Shown: positions 1 to 9,181, numbered from the stretch's first letter. The stretch is DNA of 41,240 nt from Rickettsiales bacterium (GCA_031262525.1 JAISHM010000015.1:1-41240), one strand, 5' to 3'. The notes: generated by a model not told the origin, from the letters alone. Made by a program: numbers and translations.

Positions 1-526
1 CACAGGCTATATTCAGATTATGCTGGCAAACCCTGGTGGATTCTTTGTGCTTTTTATTCAAAATGTTTATCCAGTTTTCGTGGTCTGCTACTTTGTAAGT
101 ATAAGGGATTATTTTCAATAAACCATTTCTAACGATATTGTTATAGTCGGTTTCTTGTTGAATAATCTGAAACCGGTCCAGCCATTGTCTTAAAAACACG
201 GGTGTATCGAACATAATTGTATCAAAAATTATATCTCTTCCATCTTTGATTATTCCCGCCACCATATGATAATTCCAATTTCGGCTTTCGTATAAATTTC
301 CAAATTTGCAATCTGCACAATCCGCACAAGTAAATTGGGTTTGATAGGATAATTTTTTTTGGGGTTCTTTTAGTCGATATATATTTATATTTTTATACCC
401 TGCAATTGACAGCGCACCACAAATAACATAGGCGCGAAAGTTACAGTTGTTGTCAGCGTAATTTGGATAAAATTTTCCCGGTCGCAACAAAGTTTTGTGA
501 AAATTTATCATCTTTTCGTCTATCAT
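1..526 (-). CDS. Protein-glutaminase-like (Cys-His-Asp deamidase fold) protein, partial, runs off the left edge
   Basis: Not in the ORF track because it has no stop within the window. Reverse-strand reading from ATG 526 or 511 is open to base 1: MIDEKMINFHKTLLRPGKFYPNYADNNCNFRAYVICGALSIAGY...NWNYHMVAGIIKDGRDIIFDTIMFDTPVFLRQWLDRF. The C..RA / W.YH.A / (I)D....F..PV pattern resembles bacterial protein-glutaminase. Confidence 0.6.
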   Translation of the reverse strand, partial: MIDEKMINFHKTLLRPGKFYPNYADNNCNFRAYVICGALSIAGYKNINIYRLKEPQKKLSYQTQFTCADCADCKFGNLYESRNWNYHMVAGIIKDGRDIIFDTIMFDTPVFLRQWLDRFQIIQQETDYNNIVRNGLLKIIPYTYKVADHENWINILNKKHKESTRVCQHNLNIAC

Positions 527-548
527 ATAACAAATTATAATAAATTAA

Positions 549-1067
549 ATATATTTTGTCAATCATTTTGTAATTTATAAAGGTATAAAAATAGATTATA
601 TTAAAAACAAACCAAAATTTAATAATGTTGCTGGGCTGGGTTTTAGTCATGGTTTTTATAATCCTTTTGGTGGTGAGGCAGGCGAAGTGGAAAATTGTTA
701 TCATAATCTGGTTAAACCATACCTTTCAACAATCATTCCGTTTGGGTGTGGTGGCGATGCGTTGCCTTTTCATTTATCTACGCACACAAATAAACCCTGT
801 AAAATTTTGGAACACTTCTTTGGTTATCCGGATATAAAATTCATACAAGAATACGGCAAAAAATTAAATTATTCTAAAAAACTGCGGACACAATGGAAAG
901 AAAAACAAATTTCTGATTACAGACATATCGTTTATGATATTACAACACCAACTGATAATCGTGTTTGTGTTGATGGTGAATTAAAACAGCCCGTATCAGA
1001 AACAATGGAATTATGCCAATCATTTTGTGCAAACTGCATAAACAACAACCGCGGATTTTATAAATAA
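549..1067 (+). pseudogene. Uncharacterised ORF with no ATG start, possibly 5'-truncated; faint SMI1/KNR4-like segment
   Basis: Frame is open from 549; the only plausible annotated start is GTG 687. The reading upstream of 687 looks protein-like (IDYIKNKPKFNNVAGLGFSHGFYNPFGGEAGEVENCYHN...). Confidence 0.35.
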
Positions 1068-1074
1068 ACCGATG

Positions 1075-2247
1075 TTATTTTTCCAATACCGCTATCCCGG
1101 GTAATGTGCGCCCCTCGATAAATTCCAGGAATGCGCCGCCGCCCGTGCTGACATAGGTCATATCGTTTTTCGTATTCGTATATTCGGTCGCCGCAACCGC
1201 GTCCCCGCCCCCAACCACAGACATTAAATCGCCAGCACGCGTCCGCTGTCCCAGATAGCGCGCCAACGAGAATGTAGAAGCGCCCCATACATCGCCCCAC
1301 TCTGCCATTCCCATTGTTCCGTTCCATATAACACATTTCGCGTCGCGCATTGCCAGCTTATAATTTTCCACGGATTCTGGACCATCGTCCATAATCACAT
1401 CATTTGGTAAAATATCGTTCAATTTTTTATTGGTGCGCGTGGATTTTGGCGAAAATTCCGGTCCAACCCCCTTATCAACTGGCACTACTATTTTACAATT
1501 ATTTTCATTCGCGATTTTTATAATTTCATTCACCGAATTTTTATATTCGTCTTTATACAACTCGTCCGTCCAATCGTATTTTCCCGTCGCCAAGACAAAC
1601 GATGTTCCGATTCCGCCCCCCATACAAACAACATCGCACCGCGATACCAACGACCTCAATAAATCAAGTTTTGTTCCAACCTTACCCCCGCCAACAATCG
1701 CCATCAGTGGGCGCGGTGGATTTTGCATAACCTGGGTTAAACTCCGTATTTCATCGGTCAGCAGGTTACCCGCATACGACGGCAAAATTTTTGCGACGCC
1801 CGTCGTGCTGGCGTGTGCGCGATGCGATACTGCAAACGCGTCATTTACAAAAATATCAAAACCCGCCGCCAGTTTTTTTGCAAATTTTTCGTCGTTTTCT
1901 TCTTCGCCCTCATAAAAGCGCAGATTTTCCAACAAAACAACATCGCCGTCTTTCATCTTTGGTAAAAAATCTTTATCCAAGCAATCGTCAATCAGTGGAA
2001 TTTTCAGATAATCCGCCACAGGCCGCAAAGTATATTTTTCATCACGCACCCCATTTGGTCGCCCCAGGTGCGCACAAATTGCAACCCGCGCCCCGCCCTG
2101 TTGCAGAAACTTTATCGTTGGCATAGATTGCTCTATCCGAAAAGCATCTATAATTTTTCCATCTGTAATCTGAACATTAAAATCATCACGCAGCAAAACA
2201 TATTTTCCGCGAATATCACCTAATTCATTTATAGTATGGATTTTCAT
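1075..2247 (-). CDS. pgk: Phosphoglycerate kinase
   Basis: MKIHTINELGDIRGKYVLLRDDFNV...; AHLGRPNG, LLENLRFY, VGGGKVGTKLDLL, GGGDAVAA motifs. Confidence 0.97.
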   Translation of the reverse strand: MKIHTINELGDIRGKYVLLRDDFNVQITDGKIIDAFRIEQSMPTIKFLQQGGARVAICAHLGRPNGVRDEKYTLRPVADYLKIPLIDDCLDKDFLPKMKDGDVVLLENLRFYEGEEENDEKFAKKLAAGFDIFVNDAFAVSHRAHASTTGVAKILPSYAGNLLTDEIRSLTQVMQNPPRPLMAIVGGGKVGTKLDLLRSLVSRCDVVCMGGGIGTSFVLATGKYDWTDELYKDEYKNSVNEIIKIANENNCKIVVPVDKGVGPEFSPKSTRTNKKLNDILPNDVIMDDGPESVENYKLAMRDAKCVIWNGTMGMAEWGDVWGASTFSLARYLGQRTRAGDLMSVVGGGDAVAATEYTNTKNDMTYVSTGGGAFLEFIEGRTLPGIAVLEK

Positions 2248-2843
2248 AACAACTCCTTTACAGGTTTATAACTTTTCCGATAATGTTCATTTATACCAAA
2301 CTTTCGCATCGCTTGCAAGTGCGCGGCTGTCGGATACCCCGAATTTTTATCCCAGCCGTATTCTGGAAATTTCGTCGCCAAATTACACATTATTTTATCC
2401 CGCGTTTGTTTTGCGATGACACTGGCCGCCGCAATAGATAACGATTTAGCGTCCCCACCCACAATCGCCAGTCCATTCACACCATCTGGCATTTTATTTC
2501 CATCAACCAGGACAAAGTCTGGCGCGTGCGGCAAATTATCCAAAGCGCGCCGCATCGCCAACATTGACGCGTTCAAGATATTTATTTCATCTATTTCTTC
2601 GGGCGAACACAAACCAACCCCCACCGCGCAATTTTCCATAATCCAATCAAAAGCCACCGCGCGCGCACGCGCCGTCATTTTCTTAGAGTCATTTATTTTA
2701 CAAGTGATTTTCGCGTTTGCTGGGATTATAACCGCCGCCGCAACAACTGGACCACATAACGGGCCGCGTCCAGCCTCATCCACACCGGCAACTATTTTTG
2801 CCCCTGTGGCGCGCTCTATATCCAATGTCGGAAAAGTGTTCAT
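2244..2843 (-). CDS. rnhB: Ribonuclease HII
   Basis: VAGVDEAGRGPLCGPVVAAAVI, DSKKMT, SIAAASVIAKQTRD, YPTAAHLQAM; start overlaps the upstream gene. Confidence 0.96.
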   Translation of the reverse strand: MNTFPTLDIERATGAKIVAGVDEAGRGPLCGPVVAAAVIIPANAKITCKINDSKKMTARARAVAFDWIMENCAVGVGLCSPEEIDEINILNASMLAMRRALDNLPHAPDFVLVDGNKMPDGVNGLAIVGGDAKSLSIAAASVIAKQTRDKIMCNLATKFPEYGWDKNSGYPTAAHLQAMRKFGINEHYRKSYKPVKELL

Positions 2844-4561
2844 TAAATCGTGCGCCCGTTGATTGCGTTTTGGACATATTCATCTTCGCTGGAATACAAT
2901 GGCCATTTCCCATTTGCCAAATCTTCCAAACTGGTCAGCGGTTGATTCAATCGCGCACGATACAACCATAAATTAGAAACAACCCTTTTGATATAATTTC
3001 GCGTTTCAATATTCGGAAAACTTTCAATATATAACAACGGGTCCGATGTATCGAAACCCTTATCAAACTTTGCCACTGCGCCGTCGCCCGAATTATACGC
3101 CGCCAACATTTTTATGATATTCCCGTCAATCGCGGGCATCGCCAATAAGTCCACAATATGCTGTTGCCCCAAAAACATATTATGATTCGGGTCCGACATA
3201 TCCAAATCTGACATAGATATATTATTTTTACGCGCCACACTTTTCGCGGTACCTGGCATCATTTGCATAACCCCGCGCGCGCCCTTACCCGATTTTGCCG
3301 ACGGCTTGAACTTTGATTCTTGCTTTGTAATCGCGAATAACAGGGCGCGGTCAATACTCCACCCGCCCATCGGTTCCCAATCAGGTAACGGATATTGCGC
3401 ACTGAAAATCACATTTTGGTCAATTTCAATTATTCCACGACCACGAATCAAGTCAGACACCTGTAAGGATACACGCGGCAACTCGTTCGCAGACGCCACA
3501 GAATACACCGCATGCAATAATTTATTATCCGCATTCGCCGTTATCATCAAACGCAGATATTTTTCCGCACGTGTTTTATCCCCAATTTGCAATAACGCCA
3601 ATGCCGCCCGACCATACTTTGATTCACGCAAAATATCCAAGTCATCGTCCGATACATCGGTATCAAAAAACTGAAAATCTGGTGTTTCACCCAGCATTGC
3701 CGCCGATAACGCACCATAAAAAAGTTGTGGTCGCTTTGCCGCCGTTTCCCAATACTTTGTCGCCGCACTGGTATCACCATCTAATTCCGCCGCACGACCT
3801 GCCCAGAATGCCCCCTCGGCCCGACGCGCATCATTTATATGTGTCAGATTTTGCATATCTGAAAAATACTCACGCGCCGCCGCATAGTCATTATCACGAA
3901 ACGCGGACAGGCCCATTGTCCACATTCCATATTCCGACTTTCGCGCTGTCGCAATTTCACCGAATTTTTTTGCCAGTTCCCGTTCATTGTTTGTATAATA
4001 AATAAACGCCAAACGACCCGCCAAACGCCCATAATCCGTGCTGGACAGCGATTTTATAAACGCCTTGTCTTCCAATATTTTACGCGCGGTTTTTGTGCTG
4101 CCCCCAGACAACGCAGATTTGAACCTTTTTATTTTTGTCGCGGTCGTCCCATAATATTTTTTTGATGTCCAGTCTTCATTTTTTGGCACATCTTCGGACA
4201 CACCAGAAATCATCTTTGGTAAAGATGCCTGCCGCGTTTTCGCCTGTTTAATTCTTCCCAATTTTTCCATTTGCTCGGCCCCGGGCATATCATAACATTT
4301 TTTCATCCATTCCGCTACCTGGGTCCCGCGCGTCCGATAAGTTTTTGATGTGTATTTTTGGAAACTAACCTCGCACCACAGAATTTGATTCTCTATTTGT
4401 GGCATCAGTTTTTCCGCGTCCGAAATTTTTTCACGCCCCTGCAAATCAAAAATTTCGGTATAAGTTTTCACGTCCGCGTCCGCCAGCAACACCGGTAAAT
4501 CAGCCGCGTGCGCATCGCACACAAAAAAAGCCATAATAAAAAATGCAAAAATTTTTCTCAT
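2843..4561 (-). CDS. Soluble lytic murein transglycosylase-like protein
   Basis: Signal peptide MRKIFAFFIMAFFVCDAHA; C-terminal SLT domain AITKQESKF...GARGVMQMMPGTAKSVARK...LAAYNSG. Start trimmed to ATG 4561, just after the nrdR stop. Confidence 0.9.
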   Translation of the reverse strand: MRKIFAFFIMAFFVCDAHAADLPVLLADADVKTYTEIFDLQGREKISDAEKLMPQIENQILWCEVSFQKYTSKTYRTRGTQVAEWMKKCYDMPGAEQMEKLGRIKQAKTRQASLPKMISGVSEDVPKNEDWTSKKYYGTTATKIKRFKSALSGGSTKTARKILEDKAFIKSLSSTDYGRLAGRLAFIYYTNNERELAKKFGEIATARKSEYGMWTMGLSAFRDNDYAAAREYFSDMQNLTHINDARRAEGAFWAGRAAELDGDTSAATKYWETAAKRPQLFYGALSAAMLGETPDFQFFDTDVSDDDLDILRESKYGRAALALLQIGDKTRAEKYLRLMITANADNKLLHAVYSVASANELPRVSLQVSDLIRGRGIIEIDQNVIFSAQYPLPDWEPMGGWSIDRALLFAITKQESKFKPSAKSGKGARGVMQMMPGTAKSVARKNNISMSDLDMSDPNHNMFLGQQHIVDLLAMPAIDGNIIKMLAAYNSGDGAVAKFDKGFDTSDPLLYIESFPNIETRNYIKRVVSNLWLYRARLNQPLTSLEDLANGKWPLYSSEDEYVQNAINGRTI

Positions 4562-4562
4562 A

Positions 4563-5069
4563 TTAAAATAACGATGTCTTATACTTTTTTGGTAATTCAC
4601 AGACGCTGCTGTTATCTTCGGCCTCGGGGATTTTATTTATGATTTCCTTAAAGTCCGATATTTTACTGAACCGACGATACACAGACGCAAAACGCACAAA
4701 TGCAATCGGGTCCAGATTCAACAAACTTTCCGATACCATTTCACCAATTGTTTCAGACGACACGATATCTTCGTTTTCTGACTCTAAACGCCGATGGATA
4801 CTGGTTACAAAGCGTTCAATCTGTTCTGGTAAAATATCCCGTTTTCTACATGCAATATGAACCGAACGCGCCAGTTTATCGCGGTCAAAAGGCTGCACCG
4901 CCCCATTTGATTTACGCACCATAATATCACGCAACTGCACCCGTTCCAGGGTCGTAAACTTTGCACCACACGATGAACACACACGACGACGACGAATCGT
5001 TCCGTCGTCCATATCTGGGCGTGAATCCTTTACCTGGGATTCAGAAGAATTACAATAAGGGCATTTCAT
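4563..5069 (-). CDS. nrdR: Transcriptional repressor NrdR
   Basis: MKCPYCNSSESQVKDSRPDMDDGTIRRRRVCSSCGAKFTTLER zinc ribbon plus ATP-cone. Confidence 0.96.
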   Translation of the reverse strand: MKCPYCNSSESQVKDSRPDMDDGTIRRRRVCSSCGAKFTTLERVQLRDIMVRKSNGAVQPFDRDKLARSVHIACRKRDILPEQIERFVTSIHRRLESENEDIVSSETIGEMVSESLLNLDPIAFVRFASVYRRFSKISDFKEIINKIPEAEDNSSVCELPKKYKTSLF

Positions 5070-5176
5070 AATCAAAAAATGTTAGCAAATGGTGCAGCGC
5101 CTGTCCAGAAAAATAATAACTGGAAAATCTGGATTTTAATTGTATAATTTTCTGCGCAAAGATAAAAAAAGAAAAA

Positions 5177-6541
5177 ATGTACAGCAAAATAACCGACAAT
5201 TCACGCGATATTACACCTGGGGCACTATTTATCTCACGTCCGTGTGCAAACGCACAACAATATCTAAATGACGCCTTGGTGCGTGGCGCGGCGGGCGTCT
5301 TATTACCCGCAAATCATAATTTATCTGTGCCGCCGGGACCGACAATTTCTTTTTCTTTTGATATAAATACAGATACCGCCAAACTGGCGCGTGAATATAT
5401 GCCAAATTTACCAAAACATTTATGCGGAATTACCGGTACCAAGGGCAAAACCAGCATTGTTGCTCTGGTCCGTCAGATTTTACAAATCCTTGGTAAAAAA
5501 TCCGCGACAATTGGGACACTGGGGGTTGTGTCAGACGATTGGTCTGAACCAGGGCGAAATACAACCCCGTTTCCCATAGAGTTGGCAGAAACATTACAAA
5601 AACTGGCCGAAAATGGCACCCAGTATGTCGCTATGGAATTATCCAGTATTGGGCTGGACGAAAAACGCGCAGAATTTTTACCATTTGACGCGATTGGCTT
5701 TTCTAATTTTTCACGCGACCATTTGGACTATCACGGAACAATGGAAAATTATTTTGCGACCAAGGCGCGATTATTCAGCAATGATTTTAATTATAAAACC
5801 GCTGTTATAAACGCTGACGACGAATGGGCAAAGAAATTGACCCCTCACAGCGATATTATAAATATAGGATTTCATGGCGATAAAATTAAAATAATTTCAA
5901 TCAGACCAAACAACGATGGTCAGGATGTTGAACTGATATTCTTTGGAAAAAATTATCGGTTAAAAACACCACTGCTGGGGACATTCCAAATTTACAACAT
6001 TTTAATCGCGATTGGCTTGGTAATCGGGATGGGGATTGCGCCCGACGAAATACCGCTGGAAAAATTATTCAGTGAATTGCGCGCACCGCGTGGTCGTTGT
6101 GAATTTGTGGGGAATACGCGGACGGGCGCGGCGGTCTATGTTGATTATGCTCATACCCCGGATTCATTGGAAAAAATTTTAGAGACTTTGCGCGAACACA
6201 CAAAAAATAAATTGTCTGTGGTGTTCGGGTGTGGCGGAAATCGCGATATGGGAAAGCGCGCAATAATGGGAAAAATCGCAAATGATTTAGCGGATAATGT
6301 TATTATTACCGACGATAATCCGCGTAATGAAAATCCAGATTTAATTCGTGAACAAATTATGACCGCGTGCCCATCGGCGCGTAATATGGGCGACCGCGAA
6401 TTGGCAATTAAAACCGCAATTTCGGAATTATCCGACGGCGATATTTTGGTTATTGCGGGCAAGGGGCACGAAGATTATCAGCTGATTGGCGATAAAAAAT
6501 ATCATTTTGACGATGCTGAAATAGCAAAAAAGAATTTGTAA
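5177..6541 (+). CDS. murE: UDP-N-acetylmuramoyl-tripeptide synthetase (MurE)
   Basis: GITGTKGKTSIVALVRQIL; ELSSIGLDEKR; DYAHTPDSLEKIL; FGCGGNRD.GKR; DNPRNENP. Confidence 0.95.
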   Translation: MYSKITDNSRDITPGALFISRPCANAQQYLNDALVRGAAGVLLPANHNLSVPPGPTISFSFDINTDTAKLAREYMPNLPKHLCGITGTKGKTSIVALVRQILQILGKKSATIGTLGVVSDDWSEPGRNTTPFPIELAETLQKLAENGTQYVAMELSSIGLDEKRAEFLPFDAIGFSNFSRDHLDYHGTMENYFATKARLFSNDFNYKTAVINADDEWAKKLTPHSDIINIGFHGDKIKIISIRPNNDGQDVELIFFGKNYRLKTPLLGTFQIYNILIAIGLVIGMGIAPDEIPLEKLFSELRAPRGRCEFVGNTRTGAAVYVDYAHTPDSLEKILETLREHTKNKLSVVFGCGGNRDMGKRAIMGKIANDLADNVIITDDNPRNENPDLIREQIMTACPSARNMGDRELAIKTAISELSDGDILVIAGKGHEDYQLIGDKKYHFDDAEIAKKNL

Positions 6542-6542
6542 A

Positions 6543-7286
6543 ATGGATAATAAAGAACTGGAAAATTTTTATACATCTGGTTATTTGTTGGCACCATTAT
6601 TCCGCGAGTTTGCGAAATATATTCTGGAAGACTCTGAAAATTTACCAGTAAATGTCGCAATGCGCAGTGGAATGCCGATATTACGCGCGGCACAAAAACT
6701 GGGGGCATATGAAAATAAAATTAAACCATGTTGGGTGTTAAACTCTAATATAATGGTCCCGTACAGATGTGATGGAGAGCCGGGTTGTGGTTGTCGCAGA
6801 TTTGGTTGTATAAACGACGCAAAATGTAATGACGCCGATACAATTTGTGGAAAAAACCTGGAAAAGTTTTTTTATAGCGCAAAACTAGACAAACCATGGT
6901 GCTTTGCAGATATTGGGTATAAGGGTAGCGTCCCAAGCATTTTTATGTTCAAAAACAATGGTATATTCAGGCCAAAACATAGTTTTTTAATGTCGTGTCC
7001 TTATACTAATTGGGTATTTTCACGCGACTATCCGGAATGGATAAACGAGCAAGGCTTTTTTAATTTTGTTCTGGACGCCACACCAAAAGCCGCGAACAAG
7101 CCAGAGGTTGTAACAACAAATGGCATATCAAAATTGGTCTTTTCCCAAAACAACGAGCGCGTTGAAATGGAAAATAAATTTTATAATGGTTTTAATGATG
7201 GCTTTGATACCAAGCCAGATTTTCACGCAATTTATGATAATTTTCTGAATAATAATATACTTTATAACCAGGGTAAGGGATATTAA
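6543..7286 (+). CDS. Uncharacterised Cys-containing protein between murE and murF
   Basis: Starts 1 nt after the murE stop and ends 1 nt before murF; 247 aa with CDGEPGCGCRRFGCINDAKCNDADTICG. Confidence 0.85.
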   Translation: MDNKELENFYTSGYLLAPLFREFAKYILEDSENLPVNVAMRSGMPILRAAQKLGAYENKIKPCWVLNSNIMVPYRCDGEPGCGCRRFGCINDAKCNDADTICGKNLEKFFYSAKLDKPWCFADIGYKGSVPSIFMFKNNGIFRPKHSFLMSCPYTNWVFSRDYPEWINEQGFFNFVLDATPKAANKPEVVTTNGISKLVFSQNNERVEMENKFYNGFNDGFDTKPDFHAIYDNFLNNNILYNQGKGY

Positions 7287-7287
7287 A

Positions 7288-8541
7288 ATGAACATTGCGG
7301 AAATACTAAAAAACTCATCTGGGCGGATTTCAACTGACAGCCGCGCAATCGGCGTGGGCGATATTTTTATCGCATTGCCCGGGGATAAATTTGATGGTCA
7401 TAACTTTGTTTCCGATGTATTAAATCGTGGCGCATCGGTTGCAATCGTTCAGAATTTGGTTGATACCGCGCCAGTGGAAAAACAAATTGTTGTGCCAGAT
7501 GCATTTACCGCATATTTGAAGTTTGGAGAATACTTTCGTAATCAGTTTCATGGAAAAATTATCGCCCTGACCGGCAGCGCGGGCAAGACCACGACCAAGG
7601 AAGAGTTAAAACAAATCATCGGTGCGCAAAAAAAAGTCTATGCCACAATGGGCAATTTTAATAATCGTATCGGGGTCGCAAAAACCCTGATTGAGATGGA
7701 TATGAATGCCGATGTTGCAATAATTGAAATTGGTATGAATCACGCGAGCGAAATTGCAGAAATTGTAAAATATGTTCGTCCTGATATTGCGATTGTGACC
7801 AATATCTATCCAATGCATATTGAATTTTTCATCGATGGACTGAACGGAATTGCAAATGCAAAATCCGAAATTTTTAATACTGGGGCAATCGCGGTAATAA
7901 ATCGGGACGCGAATCTGTCCGATGTTTTGATAAACAATGCGCGCAGTTGCGAATGCAAGATTGAATTATTCGGAAAAGACAATGAAAATTTTCCAGATAT
8001 GCCCGAACATTTTCAATATAATGCGGGCTGTGTGATGAAAATTGCAGAGTTGCTAAATATGGATTTGGACGCGGCGCGCGAATCTGTGTTGGGCTTTGAC
8101 GCCCTGCCCGGTCGTGGAAAAAAACACAAGATAAAATTAGGCGACAATGCGGAATTCATACTGATTGACGATTCCTATTCTGGGCAACCTGAATCTATGA
8201 AAATCGCAATAAAAAATCTGGCAAAAATTCAGGGTCGCAAAATTGCAATTATCGGAAAAATGGCAGAACTCGGGGATTATTCGGTTATTGCGCATACAGA
8301 AATCGGGAAATTATTGGCGGATAAGGATATAGACATTGTAATTGGTGTTGGCGATGAAACGCGCGATACTCTGGCGCAACTAAAACAATCGCAAAAGCAA
8401 TTTTATTTTGATAACTCGGTTGATGTATTAAAGTTTTTACAAAACGATTTTATTTGTGATGGCGATGTAATGCTGGTTAAGGGTTCGCACTATGCGTCAG
8501 CAGTATATAAAATAGTCGATGTGTTTATTTCTGATAAATAA
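7288..8541 (+). CDS. murF: UDP-N-acetylmuramoyl-tripeptide--D-alanyl-D-alanine ligase (MurF)
   Basis: STDSRAIGVGDIFIALPGDKFDGHNF; ALTGSAGKTTTKEEL; GNFNNRIGVAKTL; IDDSYSGQPESMK. Confidence 0.95.
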   Translation: MNIAEILKNSSGRISTDSRAIGVGDIFIALPGDKFDGHNFVSDVLNRGASVAIVQNLVDTAPVEKQIVVPDAFTAYLKFGEYFRNQFHGKIIALTGSAGKTTTKEELKQIIGAQKKVYATMGNFNNRIGVAKTLIEMDMNADVAIIEIGMNHASEIAEIVKYVRPDIAIVTNIYPMHIEFFIDGLNGIANAKSEIFNTGAIAVINRDANLSDVLINNARSCECKIELFGKDNENFPDMPEHFQYNAGCVMKIAELLNMDLDAARESVLGFDALPGRGKKHKIKLGDNAEFILIDDSYSGQPESMKIAIKNLAKIQGRKIAIIGKMAELGDYSVIAHTEIGKLLADKDIDIVIGVGDETRDTLAQLKQSQKQFYFDNSVDVLKFLQNDFICDGDVMLVKGSHYASAVYKIVDVFISDK

Positions 8542-8618
8542 TGGTCGGGGTGACAAGAATCGAACTTGCGACCCCTTGCACCCCATGCAAGTACTCTACC
8601 AGGCTGAGCTACACCCCG
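8542..8618 (-). tRNA. tRNA-Pro(GGG), CCA encoded
   Basis: Reverse strand CGGGGTG TAGCTCAGCCTGGTAGAGTA CTTGC-ATGGGGT-GCAAG GGGTC GCAAGTTCGATTCTTGT CACCCCG A CCA; acceptor stem 7/7 paired; anticodon GGG. Confidence 0.93.
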
Positions 8619-8624
8619 ACGATT
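8561..8624. repeat. 64-bp direct repeat copy 1 (inside the intact tRNA-Pro, plus its 5' leader)
   Basis: CGAACTTGCGACCCCTTGCACCCCATGCAAGTACTCTACCAGGCTGAGCTACACCCCGACGATT, identical to 8984-9047. Confidence 0.97.
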
Positions 8625-8863
8625 TAACAATACTTTTTCTGAAATTTACGACCTGCGTGTGTTTTCAAGTATTGTTCAAACTTTTCTGCTTTTTCTTTAT
8701 TATCAAAAGCAAAGTAAGTTTGCAACTTCCAAGGTTTATACATATTTGTAAATCGCGAATTTCCATTATTGTGTTGGGAAAATCGTAATTTCAAATTATT
8801 TGTGCAACCTATATAAAAATGTTCTTGGCTATCTATACTTTGTAAGATATAAACATAAAACAT
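8624..8863 (-). CDS. Small GIY-YIG endonuclease-domain protein (UPF0213-like)
   Basis: MFYVYILQSIDSQEHFYIGCTNNLKLRFSQHNNGNSRFTNMYKPWKL...EKFEQYLK. Confidence 0.9.
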   Translation of the reverse strand: MFYVYILQSIDSQEHFYIGCTNNLKLRFSQHNNGNSRFTNMYKPWKLQTYFAFDNKEKAEKFEQYLKTHAGRKFQKKYC

Positions 8864-8892
8864 TTTTATAACCTCTCTTTTTGAATCGTCCG

Positions 8893-8979
8893 TCTGTTGC
8901 GATGCAACAGCCGAGACGCTCCGTCACGCCCGCCTTCGGTTTTCAACCTCGGCTCGCCGCGATAAAATCGCGGGCGAGA
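8893..8979. repeat. Cluster of palindromes between the truncated tRNA and the GIY-YIG gene
   Basis: CTGTTGC-GAT-GCAACAG; AGCCGAG...CTCGGCT; CTCGCCGCGATAAAATCGCGGGCGAG. Confidence 0.8.
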
Positions 8980-8983
8980 CGAG

Positions 8984-9047
8984 CGAACTTGCGACCCCTT
9001 GCACCCCATGCAAGTACTCTACCAGGCTGAGCTACACCCCGACGATT
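8984..9047 (-). pseudogene. Truncated tRNA-Pro copy (5' leader through T-loop), 64-bp direct repeat copy 2
   Basis: Exact 64-bp match to 8561-8624; the sequence beyond cannot form the T-stem or acceptor stem. Confidence 0.93.
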
Positions 9048-9181
9048 CAATACAATTTTTTATAAAATTGTGTTTTTTATTATAATTTTTATGGGAATAA
9101 TTGCAAGATAAAAAAACACTTGCACGAATCGCAATGATTACTTTAATATCGTCGCATAGAAAAACAAGAGAAAGGAAAAAT

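Noticed and set aside
453-704. Minus-strand 83-aa ORF MITIFHFACLTTKRII...
   Set aside because: Overlaps the protein-glutaminase-like frame; low-complexity and no family signal.
1430-2862. Plus-strand ORFs opposite pgk and rnhB
   Set aside because: Antisense shadows of well-identified genes.
8519-8788. ORF MCLFLINNGRGDKNRTCDPLHPMQVLYQAELHPDDL
   Set aside because: It is the antisense translation of the tRNA-Pro gene and overlaps the real GIY-YIG CDS.
8542-9047. Integrase-type attL/attR pair of a genomic island
   Set aside because: No integrase gene, only ~420 bp between the copies, and the duplicated part is the tRNA 5' portion; kept instead as a minimal-element finding.
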